Both the position numbers and the translations under genes were made by a program. This document shows, in pieces, positions 34,786 to 46,140 of a DNA stretch of 64,000 nucleotides. This DNA comes from Laetiporus sulphureus 93-53. Lineage: Eukaryota; Basidiomycota; Agaricomycetes; Polyporales; Laetiporaceae. The number at the start of each line of letters is the position of its first letter. Position 1 is the first letter of the stretch. The notes beneath the pieces were generated by a model that did not search any database, was not told the DNA's origin, and was given only the letters and a program-made list of their open reading frames with translations. The stretch lies in the NCBI RefSeq assembly GCF_001632365.1, contig NW_024468553.1, forward strand, positions 277,046-341,045, written 5' to 3'.

Positions 34786-36062
34786 TAGGGCTAGCTGCAA
34801 TTTTTGATTGGGAAATTCAACAGATGGATGTCAAAGGCACCTATCTAAATGGAATCCTCAAAGAAGAGATTTACATGCATCAGCCTGAAGGGTATGCTGA
34901 TCAGACTCACTGTATATGTAGATTACACAAAACCCTTTATCGACTCAAACAAGCTAGGCATGAGTGAAACATTCAGCTGAACCATAAGCTGATAAATGCT
35001 TCTTTTAGATGATTGCTTTCAGATCCCTGCACATACATTCAGGCCTGAGGTGAAAAAGTAGAAATCATTACTGTATGGGTAGACGATCTACTGATATTCA
35101 CCAATGATCCTGAAATTATGGGTCATTTGAAGCATGGACTATAGACCATGTTTGAAGTCACTGACCTTGGTGATCTAAAGAAGATCATTGGGATAGAAAT
35201 TAAGCAAGATCATGTGAAGCACACAATTAAAATCACTCAAAACAAATATATTATTTTTACTCTGCAAAAGGAAGGGTTAGTGAACTTAAACACAATAGGC
35301 ATGCCTCTTGATCTGAATATTTTCCTCAAGAAGGAAGACATCGAGATCGGTGATGTGCAAAATTGTAGCAACAGATATGCATCACTCATTGAATCTCTCA
35401 TGTATGCTGCTGTGACAACACACCCAGATATCACTTATGTAGTACAGTGCCTAAGCTCTTTTACTGCCAATTCAGGCATGACACATTGAACAGCCACAAA
35501 GTGCATCCTTAGATATTTACATGGCACATGAAATGTCAGAATTGTTTATAGTTCTAAAGAAGGGAAACCATACCTCAAACAATGTAAATTCGAGGGATAT
35601 TCTGATGCCAATTTTGCCAATGATGTATAAGATTGAAAATTGATCTCAGGATATGTTTTTCTGATAGGCACAGGCATGATAACATGGAGCTCAAAAAAGC
35701 AATCTACTGTCACATTATCTACTACAGAGGCTGACTATACAGTGTTTGCTCAAGCTTCAAAAGAGATGGTATGGCCACAAAATCTGTTCAAAGAAATAGG
35801 TTTTGAACAGACTGCACTGACAATCTTAAACAGCAACAATAGGAGCACTATATCAATTGCAAAAGATCTGCAATTTCATGCATGATCAAAGCACTTTGAT
35901 ATAAGACATCATTATATTCGAGAGAAAATTAATGATGGATTAATTCAGGTAAAATATTGTTCAACAGATGATATGACCACAGACATCTTTACCAAACCTC
36001 TCACCAAGCCACAGCATCAAAAGCTAATGGCATTATTAGAGATGCCTATCAGCTTGAGAGGA
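34786..36062 (+). pseudogene. Copia reverse transcriptase and RNase H, degenerate
   Basis: Resumes exactly where the inverted RT start ends: LGLAAIFDWEIQQMDVKGTY, then NGILKEEIYMHQPEGY, LYRLKQARHE, the catalytic VWVDDLLIF box, VTDLGDLKKIIGIEI, and RNase H (FEGYSDANFAND, SKKQSTVTLSTTEADY, FDIRHHYIREKI, TDIFTKPL). Several TGA/TAG stops. The C-terminus (LRGSVENV) runs into the 3' LTR, as usual for copia. Confidence 0.88.
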
Positions 36063-36064
36063 AG

Positions 36065-36261
36065 TGTTGAGAATGTTTAGAGAGAGCAATCTGAGAGCAC
36101 CCACTGAGGTTACTGTGGCACCAGCCACATTATATGATATCTCAAATTGTATTTTATATACATATTAATCCTAATTGGGAGTTCAGCATATTAAGCTGAG
36201 CTCTCCTTGCCCTGCTCCTTCATCTGCTCACTTGTCGCACTGGATACTGGTGAGCGTAACA
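36065..36261 (+). repeat. 3' LTR of the copia element
   Basis: 197 bp, TGTTGAGAATGTT at its start and GTAACA at its end. Followed directly by TGCTT (36262-36266), the second copy of the target site. Confidence 0.93.
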
Positions 36262-36491
36262 TGCTTTTTGATGTGAGGGTCTTGTTGAAATTTGAAAGGT
36301 CAGTTTTTTTTGAGCAAAGGCTCAATTCCATTAGGAGCAGGCTTTTCAAGCTTTGTAAACACATGTAATGTCCCTCTAGAGTTCTGTTTAGAATGTATCC
36401 TCCCCATTGCTTCTCCTGTCATGTCTGATGCCACCACCATCACCATTCTCAATACTACCAGTCTGCTTCCACACTCAATGATCTATTATGT

Positions 36492-37421
36492 CACTGGGTG
36501 AAACAATTAATAATTTGAGGTGAAAGATGATAAAGGTATTGAAGAAAAAGTTCAAATCCAGCATCTTTACTGTCAATTTGTGATAAATGGATTCAAAATA
36601 TTATTAACATCTTTTCTTGTTGAAAAGATTGAAAAAAGATTGGATGACATATTAGCAATCATTTTTTCAATCATTTTATAATTATTTAGATAAAGTTATC
36701 ATAAAAATTTTCAAAATCTTCTTTCATTCTTTTCTTATCAAAGCTGATAAACATATTGTGACCATGTCATATCATTATCATTCTACACTAAGCCAATATT
36801 AGAATATAAAGGTAAACACTTAGGTCCAAATGTTAGTACTATCCCTTGAAGCCTTAGTACTAGCATAGTATTGATCTGTAGATCTTAGCACTAGCATAGT
36901 ACTAACCTTCAGACTGTAGTACTAGCAGTCAGACTTTAGTACTAGCATAGTATTAACCTTTAGACCTTAATACTAGCATAGTACTAACATTTAAATCTTA
37001 CAATTAGCATACTGCTCATATTAGATTCTTGATATTACTCTTCTGACCATAGTACTAGTATAGTGCTAACATATAAACCTCAGTATTAGCTGCCATACCT
37101 TGATACTAGCTTAGTATATGATGACAAGGGTGTGATATAGTCACAATATCTTCATTATCTTTGATCAAAAAGGAGTAAAAATAATTATAAAACTTTTCAT
37201 CATAATTTTGTATGAGAGATTGAAAGATGATTGAAGAAATGATTTTTAATTCTCATTCAATATTCTTTCAATCCTTTCATCATCTTTGACAATAAAAGAT
37301 GTTAAAAATATTTTGAATACTTCTATCACAAATTAACAGTGAATATGCTTAAAAGATTTGAACTTTTTCTTCAGTATTTTTACCATCTTTCACCTCAAAT
37401 TATTGATTGCTTCACCCAGTG
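36492..37421. mobile_element. Foldback element with long inverted repeats, copy 1
   Basis: Left end CACTGGGTGAAACAATTAAT and right end, read on -, CACTGGGTGAAGCAATCAAT. The inverted arms continue for roughly 300 bp (ATTTGAGGTGAAAGATG, GAAGAAAAAGTTCAAAT, ATTGTGACYATRTCA blocks on both sides). TGT flanks both sides, possibly a 3-bp target duplication. No coding capacity: a MITE or foldback type. A second copy lies at 52304-53388. Confidence 0.75.
36825..37125 (+). repeat. Degenerate tandem array in foldback copy 1
   Basis: Centre of the foldback. Repeats of a roughly 20-35 bp unit built on TAGTACTAGCATAGTACTAAC, separated by words like CTTTAGACCT. The unit is itself near-palindromic (AGTACTAGCATAGTACT). 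Confidence 0.8.
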
Positions 37422-37424
37422 TGT

Positions 37425-38010
37425 GATGACACACATGGACAGGATACTCCATGAGATCCAGAGGTGTGGTTGCACAATTGGCTCCTTTTTGCTTGATCTT
37501 TTCACTCTGTCCCCCCACTCTCGAAAGGACAACAATATTGTGCCAATATCTCAGCTCTGTACCCAGATGGTTTTGAGATTTCTTGATAGAGAAATGAGCA
37601 TCAAGGCCCATCATATTGCAGAGGCCATGTACAGTGAGCCACAAAACTGTTGCAATGTTTGCAACGATCACATTATTTGGCTCATATCTCAGAAACCAAA
37701 ATAACTAGATATGCAAACTTATATGTATGCTTGCAAGTACAGTGCACCACCTGAAGTCTACATATAACACTCAAAGTCACCTCAATAGTTCAGTGAAGCA
37801 GAAGGACTGCATGAGAATGGCATGCTGAACACTCCATGTGTGAGCCATTGTAAAGGCTGAGGACATTGTGGATTATGAAACCAGGGAGGTTTCATCAAAG
37901 AAAGGAGGCTTCCATCTCAGGAACTGCAATGCAAATTGGAATTTTGTTCATAGCTTCTCAATGGAAAAGGTTGTAAATCTGCTTGAAGATCATGAACTGG
38001 TTATGCTGTG
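37425..38010 (+). pseudogene. Possible N-terminal remnant of a DUF6589-type gene
   Basis: Reads HEIQRCGCTIGSFLLDLFTL...SQLCTQMVLRFLDREMSIKA...IAEAMYSEP. This resembles, from memory, the N-terminal part of basidiomycete DUF6589 proteins (short-helix region before the domain). Stops follow from 37702. Whether it belongs to the same copy as the central part at 42.1-43.3 kb cannot be shown, because 4 kb of repeats lie between. Confidence 0.3.
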
Positions 38011-38985
38011 ACTTGGGTAAGAGGGCCAATTCTGGCAGCAACAATTCCTGAGGTCCTGATATTCTTCATGATGGGTTTTATAAGTTTATCATGATATTTG
38101 ATTGAGAGGTACATATTATTACTCACATTGAAATATCAGTCTCTTTGGTAGAGATGATCAAGAATGGTATGATTGTTCAAGAAGCAGCTGTATTTAGAGT
38201 GACATTATATTATGGCAAAGAAGACAGTTGAAAGGTGATGGTGTGTGGCAGATTGTGTTTTCATTATTAAAGGTCAGGTTAAGCAGAGTTTAGTGTAGAT
38301 TGCTACAGAGCTAGACCTACCATGTGCTTTGTTGAGGAGCGTAGGGTCTGCCATCTTCACAGGGTATTTTAATATTGGAGTATTACCTGTAACAATTCCA
38401 TTATTGTACTGTGTTTGACCATTCATGTCAACAATCCTTGCATTGAAATGAAACTCATCAAAATAAATAATACCGCACAAGTGATATTTGTGCCTTGTTC
38501 TTCAATGTACACAGCAGAACATAGCTGAATTTGCTTCTGATTTGTTATAAATTCTAAAATGTTAGGGATGTTGGCACATACATATCTTCTCAGCAGTCTT
38601 TTATTTTAGCTTTGGCATGCAAAGTGAGTCTTTTTAAAAAAAAGGGTTTGCAGCCATTCTGAAAGCTTTCTATTTTTTTGTAGAACCTAAATTAACAGAG
38701 GACTTTCTCCAAAGTGATAAACTGCAGTTCCATAAATAAATGAAAGCATCTTCTCCATTCATGACCTCATTGCAGTGGTGACATGAAATTCGATGGTAAC
38801 ATTGGAAGATGAAGACCGAAACATAGCAGAACACAAGCTGTAGATATCTGTTCCATCTTTTTCAGTGAGGGAAAATGCTGTAGAGTCTGCAATGTGTAAT
38901 ATGTAAAAGAGCTTTACATTATCTGAAACTTGGTTGAGGCCACCATTCAGGTCCCTAAAGCTCTCTGATGCCTTCCTGGGCATTC
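38010..38985 (-). repeat. Duplicated segment R4, copy 1
   Basis: Shares with 54150-54900 the block TTGGGTAAGAGGGCCA..TCTGGCAG at its left end and, further right, a - strand coding remnant (TAFSLTEKDGTDIYSLCSA here; AAIFITAKNGTDTYRLYFA there). A second - frame here reads IIYFDEFHFNARIVDMNGQ. The family of the encoded protein is not recognised. Confidence 0.5.
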
Positions 38986-40430
38986 AATCTCCTCTCCTGG
39001 AATGTCATGAACCTTGGCAGAACTGCAAGATATCTGCTATTTCAATATTCACAGTCACCTCAATAGAGCTTTTTATTATCTTAAACTTGGTTTGCAAATC
39101 CTGGGTGGCTAGCAAATTTATAGGTTCTGTAGCCCTCACAATTATTCCTCTTTTAAGCTGAAAATCTGCTATAGATAGATATAATCACACTTTCCATGTT
39201 CATTGAGTATGTTGCATAGTATGTATGCTTTTGATCAAACCCTGATGCACTATACAAATCATACTTTGAAGCAGCAAACATAGCATGAATAGAACTTGTC
39301 TTGCTGAACATATTCAGATATGCTATATCATCAAGATGATAAAAGGTCACTGATAATATGAAGCTGTATAGTTTAAACAGAAATAAAATATACCTGTAAG
39401 ATCAATGACAAGATGGATCAGACCTTTATGTTAGCATTTTGAGAAATGAGCTTCACAATGGCTTGAAGCATTGCAGCAAAAGTGAAGGAGATGGTGTTTC
39501 TGTAAGATAATAATCTCAAGCATGACTTAGCTAACTTGAAAGACTATGGTAGGGCATGATCAATTATCAAAGCTTAATTTCATATATCATCTTTGAAGTC
39601 ATCTCGCAATAAAATTAGCAAGACATGAGGAGCCACTCAACAGAATTACAAAATTGTGAAAGAAAGGAGTGAAAGAGTATTTACAGGTTTGTGCATCAGA
39701 GTTTGATCAAAAACATACACGAATGGGTTAAGGCTGTGTTTAAGGCAAAGGGTTGATTACCCAACTACTAGAGATTTGAGGTTTGTTAGTGACAAAAGTG
39801 TATAAATGAGTTGATCTGATAGAGTTGTATACACCTTCAGAAAAAGACATAAATATTGAACCAACAGACATTCATTTGAAAGCTGAGAAGGATGGCTTTC
39901 TAAGACTATTTTATTTATGAATATAGCTGCAGCCAATCTGAAGGTAGAAGAAAAACAGTGAAAATCAACGAAATATTTGTGCATCTTTGTTAATCACTGC
40001 ATATGATATTTGGGCTATGTTAACAATAAACAGCAGGTTGTCTTAGATTACCTAACATAAGGCCACACAGGGCTGTGGCTCAGCCATCAAAGGCAAGGCC
40101 AATTGATATACCTTAATGGCTGAAAACTCGGATTGTAACAGTTATTAGTGTTCAATAAAGGAATGAAAACTGTTATAACTCCGGAAAATGCTAAATGATA
40201 CATCACTCAGAAAGTACTATGCTGTTGGGCCACATTACATACACAGAAAAATGATGAATGCAAATGTTTGAATCGCCTTGAAAGCATTTAATTGATTTAA
40301 CAAATACACCTAGTAACTGTGGTGCTCTATGCACATTAGAAAAGGTAACAAATATATTGCAAATTTTTCGGACTAAAAACACGATGTTTTGAGGCCACAG
40401 AGCCTCAGAAAATGAAGAATGAGATGCTTT
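38986..40430. other. AT-rich repeat DNA without a gene
   Basis: No coding frame above background. 40055-40145 carries one copy of the GTGGCTCAGCCA repeat family (R2). Confidence 0.4.
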
Positions 40431-40439
40431 GATTTTGCG

Positions 40440-40625
40440 GTGAGAATTGCTACAATGTGCAAACAACACCAAACTATGACATCTGCCATTGGTGCAATCA
40501 GCTATCTGACCATTGGCAAACATCATAATTTGGTGTTATTTGCACATTGTGACAGATAAAAGTGTGAGAATTTGGATGGCTGACATCTTCATATATTCTG
40601 TGGCCTCAGATCTTCGCTTTTTTGA
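40440..40625 (-). repeat. Dispersed repeat R3, copy 1
   Basis: Inverted relative to 56730-56890. Shared words include AAACATCATAATTTGGT / ACCAAATTATGATGTTT, TTGTGACA-like spacing, GTGTGAGAATTTGGATGGCT / AGCCATCCAAATTCCCACAC, and the AAAAAA/TTTTTT run with GAGCCAG at the end. Confidence 0.6.
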
Positions 40626-41184
40626 GCCAGATTACATATAGTTCTGATTGCAAAGCATCAAGGTGTGAGTTACTATGTATTAATGATATATTCAAATATT
40701 TAAAAAAGTTGAAATATGGATCAATATACTCAAAAATGCTCAAGGTCCTTTTTGTATGCTCTGCATAAATTAGAGGCATGTTCTGGCATGTTCCTTCATG
40801 CATTTTATCATCATTGGGCTTCTCTATTTTAATTTCCTGAGAATGAAAATTATTGTAGCTATGTAGCATCCTTAAAAAAACCATCAGCCACATATAGAGC
40901 TGTATTGCACCAACTGTTCTTCCTGTATATTCAGAATGTAGATATATCATCTAATGTGAGTTACAAGCTCTTGATCATAAGTCATGATCAATATCTCAGT
41001 GTGGAGAGGCTTTTCACTTCAACCATAGCAATTCTCAATGTCATTTTAAAAATGTCTTTCTAAGGTCCTGCATGAATCATTTATATATTGTGACATTGAT
41101 AATGATATCTTTCATCATTAATCCTCTTTCTTACACTTTTTCTTGCAATACAAACTCATATAGCCTTGCATCAGGCACAAAAAA

Positions 41185-41290
41185 CTGTTAGCCACATCAC
41201 AAGCAGTGGCTCAGCCACCAAAGGTAAATAACATCAATTAATATACTCTGGTGATAGAAAACTTCAATTGCATCAATAGCTCTTGTTTCA
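41185..41290 (-). repeat. Dispersed repeat R2 (GTGGCTGAGCCAC family)
   Basis: Here TTAGCCACATC..CAGTGGCTCAGCCACCAAAGG followed by AAAACTTCAATTGCA. Related copies: about 40060-40140 (same orientation), 55820-55925 and 56195-56300 (opposite). The core GTGGCTGAGCCAC is palindromic and could form a small hairpin. Confidence 0.6.
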
Positions 41291-41379
41291 ATATGCTCAG
41301 AATGAAGGAATTGAAGTGAAGAGCAGTGAAATGTGAAGATTATTGCTTATTTTTCAAGTAGAGACTATAATGAGTCTGA

Positions 41380-41890
41380 TAAATATTAAATCAGCCATTG
41401 TTTGCATTACTGTACTGAGATACATAACAAGAATAATGAATACCATGGTTTGAACCACTTTGAAGCCACTGAATGCCCTGGTTTGGATCACTTTCAAGCC
41501 ATTGAATACAATGGTTTGAACAGCTTTGAATCCAGCAGCCCTTAAGGCATTAACCCTAGCAAACTCAGTGCTGTGATTGGCTCTGAATATTTGCACCTGT
41601 TTGAATCAGCCGTGTCATGCATGTTCAAGCTCCAGTTTGTATGCCCATTACAAAAGATAACAAATTCAAGTGAAAATAAAATATAACACAGTAACAAACT
41701 TTGAAGGAAGGGCCCTCTCCTAACCTTAGAACAGGGGCAGAAAATGAAACCACTTTGTAATGGTCCACTCTCCCACACATTGCTTAAGTGTTCCACAAGT
41801 ATCAAAAAAATCACATAGATGCCCTAAGTGCTTAGTGTCACACAAACTCTCCTTCATACCTCAAAAATTGTAACTACTTCTCACCATGGT
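41380..41890 (-). repeat. Dispersed repeat R1, copy 1 (inverted)
   Basis: About 500 bp matching 55310-55745 and 56890-57320 in reverse orientation. Landmarks: GGTTTGAACCACTTTGAAGCC, CAAATTCAGTGCTGTGATTGG-like segment, GGGGCAGAAAATGAAACCAC, TTTGTAATGG and CTTAGTGT..CACAAACTCTC. No coding capacity. Confidence 0.75.
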
Positions 41891-42059
41891 AATACCTATG
41901 AAGGTGCATCCCACTGTTGAGAAAATGGAGGAGCAAAGTCATTCATATTTCAGCTACTTCACATGTTCACTGCCATCCAGAGCAGGGTAAAGTTGTCATG
42001 ATCCCTTTATGGTATACACACTATTTGTATCAATCAGGATAGTGTGCTGAGTCTTATCT

Positions 42060-43258
42060 TCAGATTGTCATGGTTGTGAGCCTTCTCTTCATAAGTGCTC
42101 ACAATCTACATTTCACGATGTTCCAGAAGATTATCAGGTTCTGGCTCTTTGTCCATACTGCACATTATGGAATCTATGCAGTATTAGGTCAATTCAGGCT
42201 ATCTATCTCATACACATCAGTACTGAGTCTGCTGACCTCTCTTTCTGCCTCCACCAAGGAAGTTCTACATGTTAAAGCTCTGAATCATGCATTTCAGACC
42301 ATTTATAACAATATTTACTGAAGAGCCATAGCTTGAGATCCCAATCTAGGACAAACTGACATTATGCACAATGGCACTGCAGTGACTGTTGTCGAACTGG
42401 AAGACTGTGATGTCAAGAAAGCTTTCAACATCTCTGTGTTGCAAGATGCTCAAGACACACAGCAGAAGAAAGCTTTAAGTATTGAGATGCTGTACCAATA
42501 TATTGAGTGAGCTAAGCTTAATGAAATGATGGTGATGCATGCTCTCAACATGCTCATGAATGAAGCTCTGAGTCTGAAAGCATATTGAACGCTGATTCAG
42601 ACTCATTTCAAGATAACACTTGTGATTCACCATATGCGTGAAGGATGAAAGACATCAGTGCATCCTCTTGTCATGTAAGACTTTAATGAGGGCATAACTG
42701 CAGAGAATGCAAAGATTCTGAATGACATACTACTCAATCAGCTCAATCTTTCAATGAAAGAAGTTGCAAAGCTGCTCATGATCATTGGCAGTGATCCATC
42801 TATGGTAGAGAAATTGCGAACCCTCAAAACTTCTATGACCTTCTGTCCTCATGGTTACTCTCAATATAGATGGGTTCTTCCTCTTATACAGCTATGGCAT
42901 ATGAGCTGAACAGATCTGGAATGCATATTTAACACACACTGGGACAGATCACAAGGATATGACTTATCTGCATTTTAATCGACCAATATTCTTCTCAAAT
43001 GCAAGGTGAAGAATCAAAAATGGCCTGATTACTATTCAGCACAGCACCTCATCTTCAACAGGCTCAAAGCTGACATTCTGAACTGCTGGAGACATGCACT
43101 GTGCTACAGCTGGTTTGTGGTAGAGACCAGCTCAATTGTACATAGAGTTCACCTTGGTGCCAGTGACCTTGAGATGCACTTTGCTGCACAAAAGACAACT
43201 TTCAAAGAGCTTGTGCAGCAAGCTAGTGAGATATAGGATCAGTATTTGACAACACATG
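42060..43258 (+). pseudogene. DUF6589-type gene, central part, degenerate
   Basis: A chain of frames broken by stops reads FTMFQKIIRFWLFVHTAHYG, LSASTKEVLHVKALNHAFQ, DCDVKKAFNISVLQDAQDTQ, then IIGSDPSMVEKLRTLKTSM, CPHGYSQYRWVLPLIQLWHM, KVKNQKWPDYYSAQHLIFNR and HLGASDLEMHFAAQKTTFKE. These match, from memory, the central region of basidiomycete DUF6589 proteins (motif like GDQSTVEKLRTLK; here SDPSM). The frame stops exactly at the target site (ACATG, 43254-43258) of the gypsy element and resumes after it at 51450. Confidence 0.6.
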
Positions 43259-43978
43259 TGTCACGGCACCGCCGGACAAGAGATCAAAAAGATTAAAAAG
43301 GGACAGTCACGTGGAACGTGCTGCCCTGATCCCCCTGATTTCAAAGAATCCCTCTTAACCCTATGTGGCGCAAGAGCCTAGGACTTACTAGTCGATGTGG
43401 CAGGCACAGGAATGGGTAAGAGATATATGATGGAGCTGGCGAGCTCAGTAGGGTGCTATGGTAGTAGACGAGAAGAAACAATCTGAAGTTTCGTCCTCTA
43501 TATGGCTGGTCTTATATACATGTACAGTGGGCTATCTTACCTAAGCTACCTATCTACGGGTATAAGCAAATGGCCATACATGAAACAATGGAATGTCTGG
43601 AAGTAGAACAATAAGTGGGAACATCGATGGTTGCCACAGTAATGCGTGTGCACATCATGCCTATCTTGGATTCCCTTTTGTTCTCTGGTGTGAACATCAT
43701 GCCTATCTGGGCTTCTGGCTAAACGAATAGGAGGCAGAAGGCCAATGCATAACAATAGTCCTTGTTCTCTTTGTTCCCAAATGGGTGCCTCTATTGTATC
43801 CTGGAATAGACAGGTCTGACTGTATCATCCATGGGTCTGGACCATAACATGTGATGTGGACTATCACCTGACCTCTACGCATCACATCTGTGGCTGAGTG
43901 GCATGAGATATTGGTGAAGCATGTGATCTGTGGCATGAGAAAAGTCACGTGCAGACTTTGTGGCAAAAATCTGTGATA
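43259..43978 (-). repeat. 3' LTR of the gypsy element
   Basis: 720 bp. On + it starts TGTCACGGCACCGCC and ends AAAATCTGTGATA; the outermost G of the - terminus has become A (TATCAC instead of TGTCAC). A TATA-like box (TATATAAGACC on -) lies near 43510. Differences from the other LTR are mainly transitions. Confidence 0.93.
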
Positions 43979-43996
43979 CTACCCTCCTCTCAAGGC
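43979..43996 (-). other. Polypurine tract of the gypsy element
   Basis: On -, GAGAGGAGGGTAG directly precedes the LTR, the usual plus-strand primer site. The pol stop (43997-43999) lies immediately before it. Confidence 0.75.
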
Positions 43997-44390
43997 TTAT
44001 TGTCCCGAGGAGCCAAAACCTTTGTTTCCCTTCTTGTTGCTCGCAACGGTTGGTAACTTCGGGAGGGAAGCCCTTCGGCGTAATACTCGAAGATTATTTG
44101 GGCTATCCTGTCTCCCAGTTTGACCGAAAATACGAAATCCATTGTATTGATCAGTACGACCTTGAGTTCTCCTATATAGTCTGGATCAACGACTCCTGCA
44201 CCCATGTCAATTCCTCATGCAGCCAGTCTGCTGCGTGGAGCTATTCATGTATAGGTATGTTTGGGAGGGTCGATTGCGACTCCTGTTCCTACCACAGCTC
44301 GTGAATGCGGGGGGATTTCATGCATTTCTGCTGCATAAATATCCCATCCTGCTGCTTCATTTGAGGATTTTTTCAGTGATTTGGTGAGAT
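43997..44390 (-). pseudogene. dUTPase domain at the C-terminus of gypsy pol
   Basis: dUTPase hydrolyses dUTP to dUMP and keeps uracil out of DNA. All five family motifs are readable on -: motif 1 AAGWDIYA; motif 2 APRSRLAA (Gly of the usual PRSGLAA replaced by Arg); motif 3 GAGVVDPDYIGELKVVLIN with the catalytic Asp and Tyr region; motif 4 GDRIAQII; motif 5 GFGSSGQ next to the stop. Between motifs 1 and 2 sits IPPHSRAVVGTGVAI, as in cellular enzymes. Two in-frame TGA codons (before and after motif 2) and one frameshift before motif 5 break it. It follows the chromodomain in one frame, so it was part of the polyprotein rather than a separate gene. Confidence 0.9.
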
Positions 44391-44710
44391 CTGTCATCTT
44401 ATGATATAGAAAGAACTCATCCGGGTGGTCGGACATGTTGATTCTGTGAGTGGATATTGGTGCAACTTCGTATGAGGATAGTTCGAAGCATTTTCCACCA
44501 AAAGTGACAACCCTGATTGGTGCTTTGACTGCATCTGGGTGTTTCTGGTGGAATTCTTGAAGAAGCTCGTCGGCGTTGGTAAGATTGTTCGGGGTTTCCA
44601 TGTATTGTCGGAATTGTCATAGCCTTTCCATTTGACGAGGTATTGGACCCTTCCCCTTACGACCATCGAGTCTAGTATTTCTTCGACTTCGAATTCTGGT
44701 TCTCCTTCAA
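44391..44710 (-). pseudogene. Chromodomain and linker of gypsy pol
   Basis: [20 protein letters not shown] then [12 protein letters not shown] is a classical chromodomain, which in chromoviruses targets integration to modified chromatin. After TW the frame shifts by one base near 44600; the next frame continues [20 protein letters not shown], the normal chromodomain end, and then runs through a linker of about 70 residues into the dUTPase. Confidence 0.9.
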
Positions 44711-46140
44711 TTTCTATGGCTGGGGGCTTTGGGGATTCGTGGTTTGCGACCGTGTCTTGGTGATACATGATCAACTTGCTAGCATGGAAGACTGGATGGA
44801 CCTTCATTTGCTTGGGCAGTTCCAGTTTGAATGTTACTGGTCCTAGCTTCTGAAGTACTTTGTAAGGTCCGAAGTTTTGTGTTCCTAGCTTCACGGATTT
44901 GACCTTTACTCTGAGATCTTTCCCTTTGAGTAGTACTAGATCTCTGACTTTGAATGGGACTTCTCCCTTTTTCTCATCGAAGTACCATTTCATCCGTGAA
45001 GCGAAAACTTCCAATGCTGCCTTTGCCTGTTCTTGTGCCTCAGATCGGTGGGCAAATAGATGTTCCAATGAGGGATGATGTATTGATTCGTGTACATCTG
45101 GTGCCATTTTTGGATGTCAGCCATATTCGACAAAGAATGGGGAAAGTGCGGTGGACTCATGGGTCTGGTTGTTGTATGAAAATTCTGCCGTTGGCAGGTA
45201 GTAGACCCAATCATTCTGTCTGTGGTTACAGTACATGCGTAGGTACTGTTTCAACACCTGGTTAACCCTTTCTGTCTGACCGTCTGTCTGGGGATGGTAT
45301 GCTGTAGACATGATTGACTTTATACTGAGCTTTTGGCAGAACTCCTGAAATAGTTTGCTCGCAAATTGAGTACCTCTGTCTGAGATAATCTGGTGTGGCA
45401 ATCCGTGGAGTTTGAAAACTTCATTATAGAATATGTTAGTGACCTGCAATGATGTGACTGTGTCGTCTGTCACATAGAAGTGTGCTCATTTCGTGAGTCT
45501 GTCTATGACGACAAGTATTGCCGTCTTCTTTTCTCTCCTAAAGTCCATGGCTGGAGGAAGTTGTGTGATGAGATCGACAGTGATGATTTCCCATGGTCCT
45601 TCTGGTACCTCATTTGGTTGTAGTAGTCCGTATGGTTTTTCCCTTGAGTACTTGTTGCATTGACAACTGTCGCAACCTTGTACATATTGCTTAACCATTA
45701 CAGACATTCCTGGCCACCAATAGTTCTGAGTAATGAGCTTCAATGTTTTGAACCTGCCTGGATGTCTGGCTGGTAACGTATCGTGATGGAGCTTTATTAG
45801 GTCTAGGCATAGCTGTTGATCCTTGGGGACATAAACCTTTTCACAATGGAGTAGCAGTTCATGCTCAAAGTTCCATTCTGCACGATTTTTCCCAAATTCA
45901 CGTTGTCCTGTAGTCAAAAGTGCACCATAATCCTTGGTCATCATATCATCTGTGAGTGCCTTTTTGATCCTTTCCAGTAGTTGAGCATCATCAACTTCAG
46001 ATGCATGAGTGGGTCGAATCACATTGATAGCAAAAAATTCGGGTTTTAACAGCATTTGGTTCAAATTGTCGCTGTCTACCCCTCTCTCATGGTCTGGCCT
46101 CCTGGACAGAGGATCGGCATGAAGCATTGTCTTTCCAGGT
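44711..46140 (-). pseudogene. Gypsy integrase
   Basis: HHCC zinc region (LIKLHHDTLPARHPGRFKTL...CDSCQCNK), then the DDE core: ITVDLITQLP (first Asp), IISDRGTQFASK (second Asp) and HPQTDGQTERVNQVLKQYL (Glu). [19 protein letters not shown] and HPVFHASKL belong to the C-terminal domain. In-frame TGAs follow LTK (45486) and EYG (45117), and one precedes PGKTMLHADPLSRR (46140); all sit where Arg is usual. Confidence 0.92.

Larger units (their letters stand above)
30746..36261 (+). mobile_element. Ty1/copia LTR retrotransposon, degenerate, with internal inversion
   Basis: 5,516 bp bounded by LTRs of about 198 and 197 bp that start TGTTGAGAATG and end in a CAAYA motif. The 5-bp sequence TGCTT occurs at 30741-30745 and again at 36262-36266, a perfect target-site duplication. 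Coding order on + is gag, protease and the start of integrase; then a segment (about 33.2-34.8 kb) in which integrase and the RT start are on -; then RT and RNase H on +. Numerous stops and frameshifts make it non-autonomous. Confidence 0.93.

Noticed and set aside
36825..37125. Possible CRISPR array (regular short repeats)
   Set aside because: Eukaryotic context, repeat units degenerate and contiguous, spacers not unique; it is the core of a foldback element.
44208..44245. TGA codons as selenocysteine or readthrough in the dUTPase
   Set aside because: Same CGA-to-TGA pattern occurs throughout the element, and frameshifts are present too; simple decay explains it.
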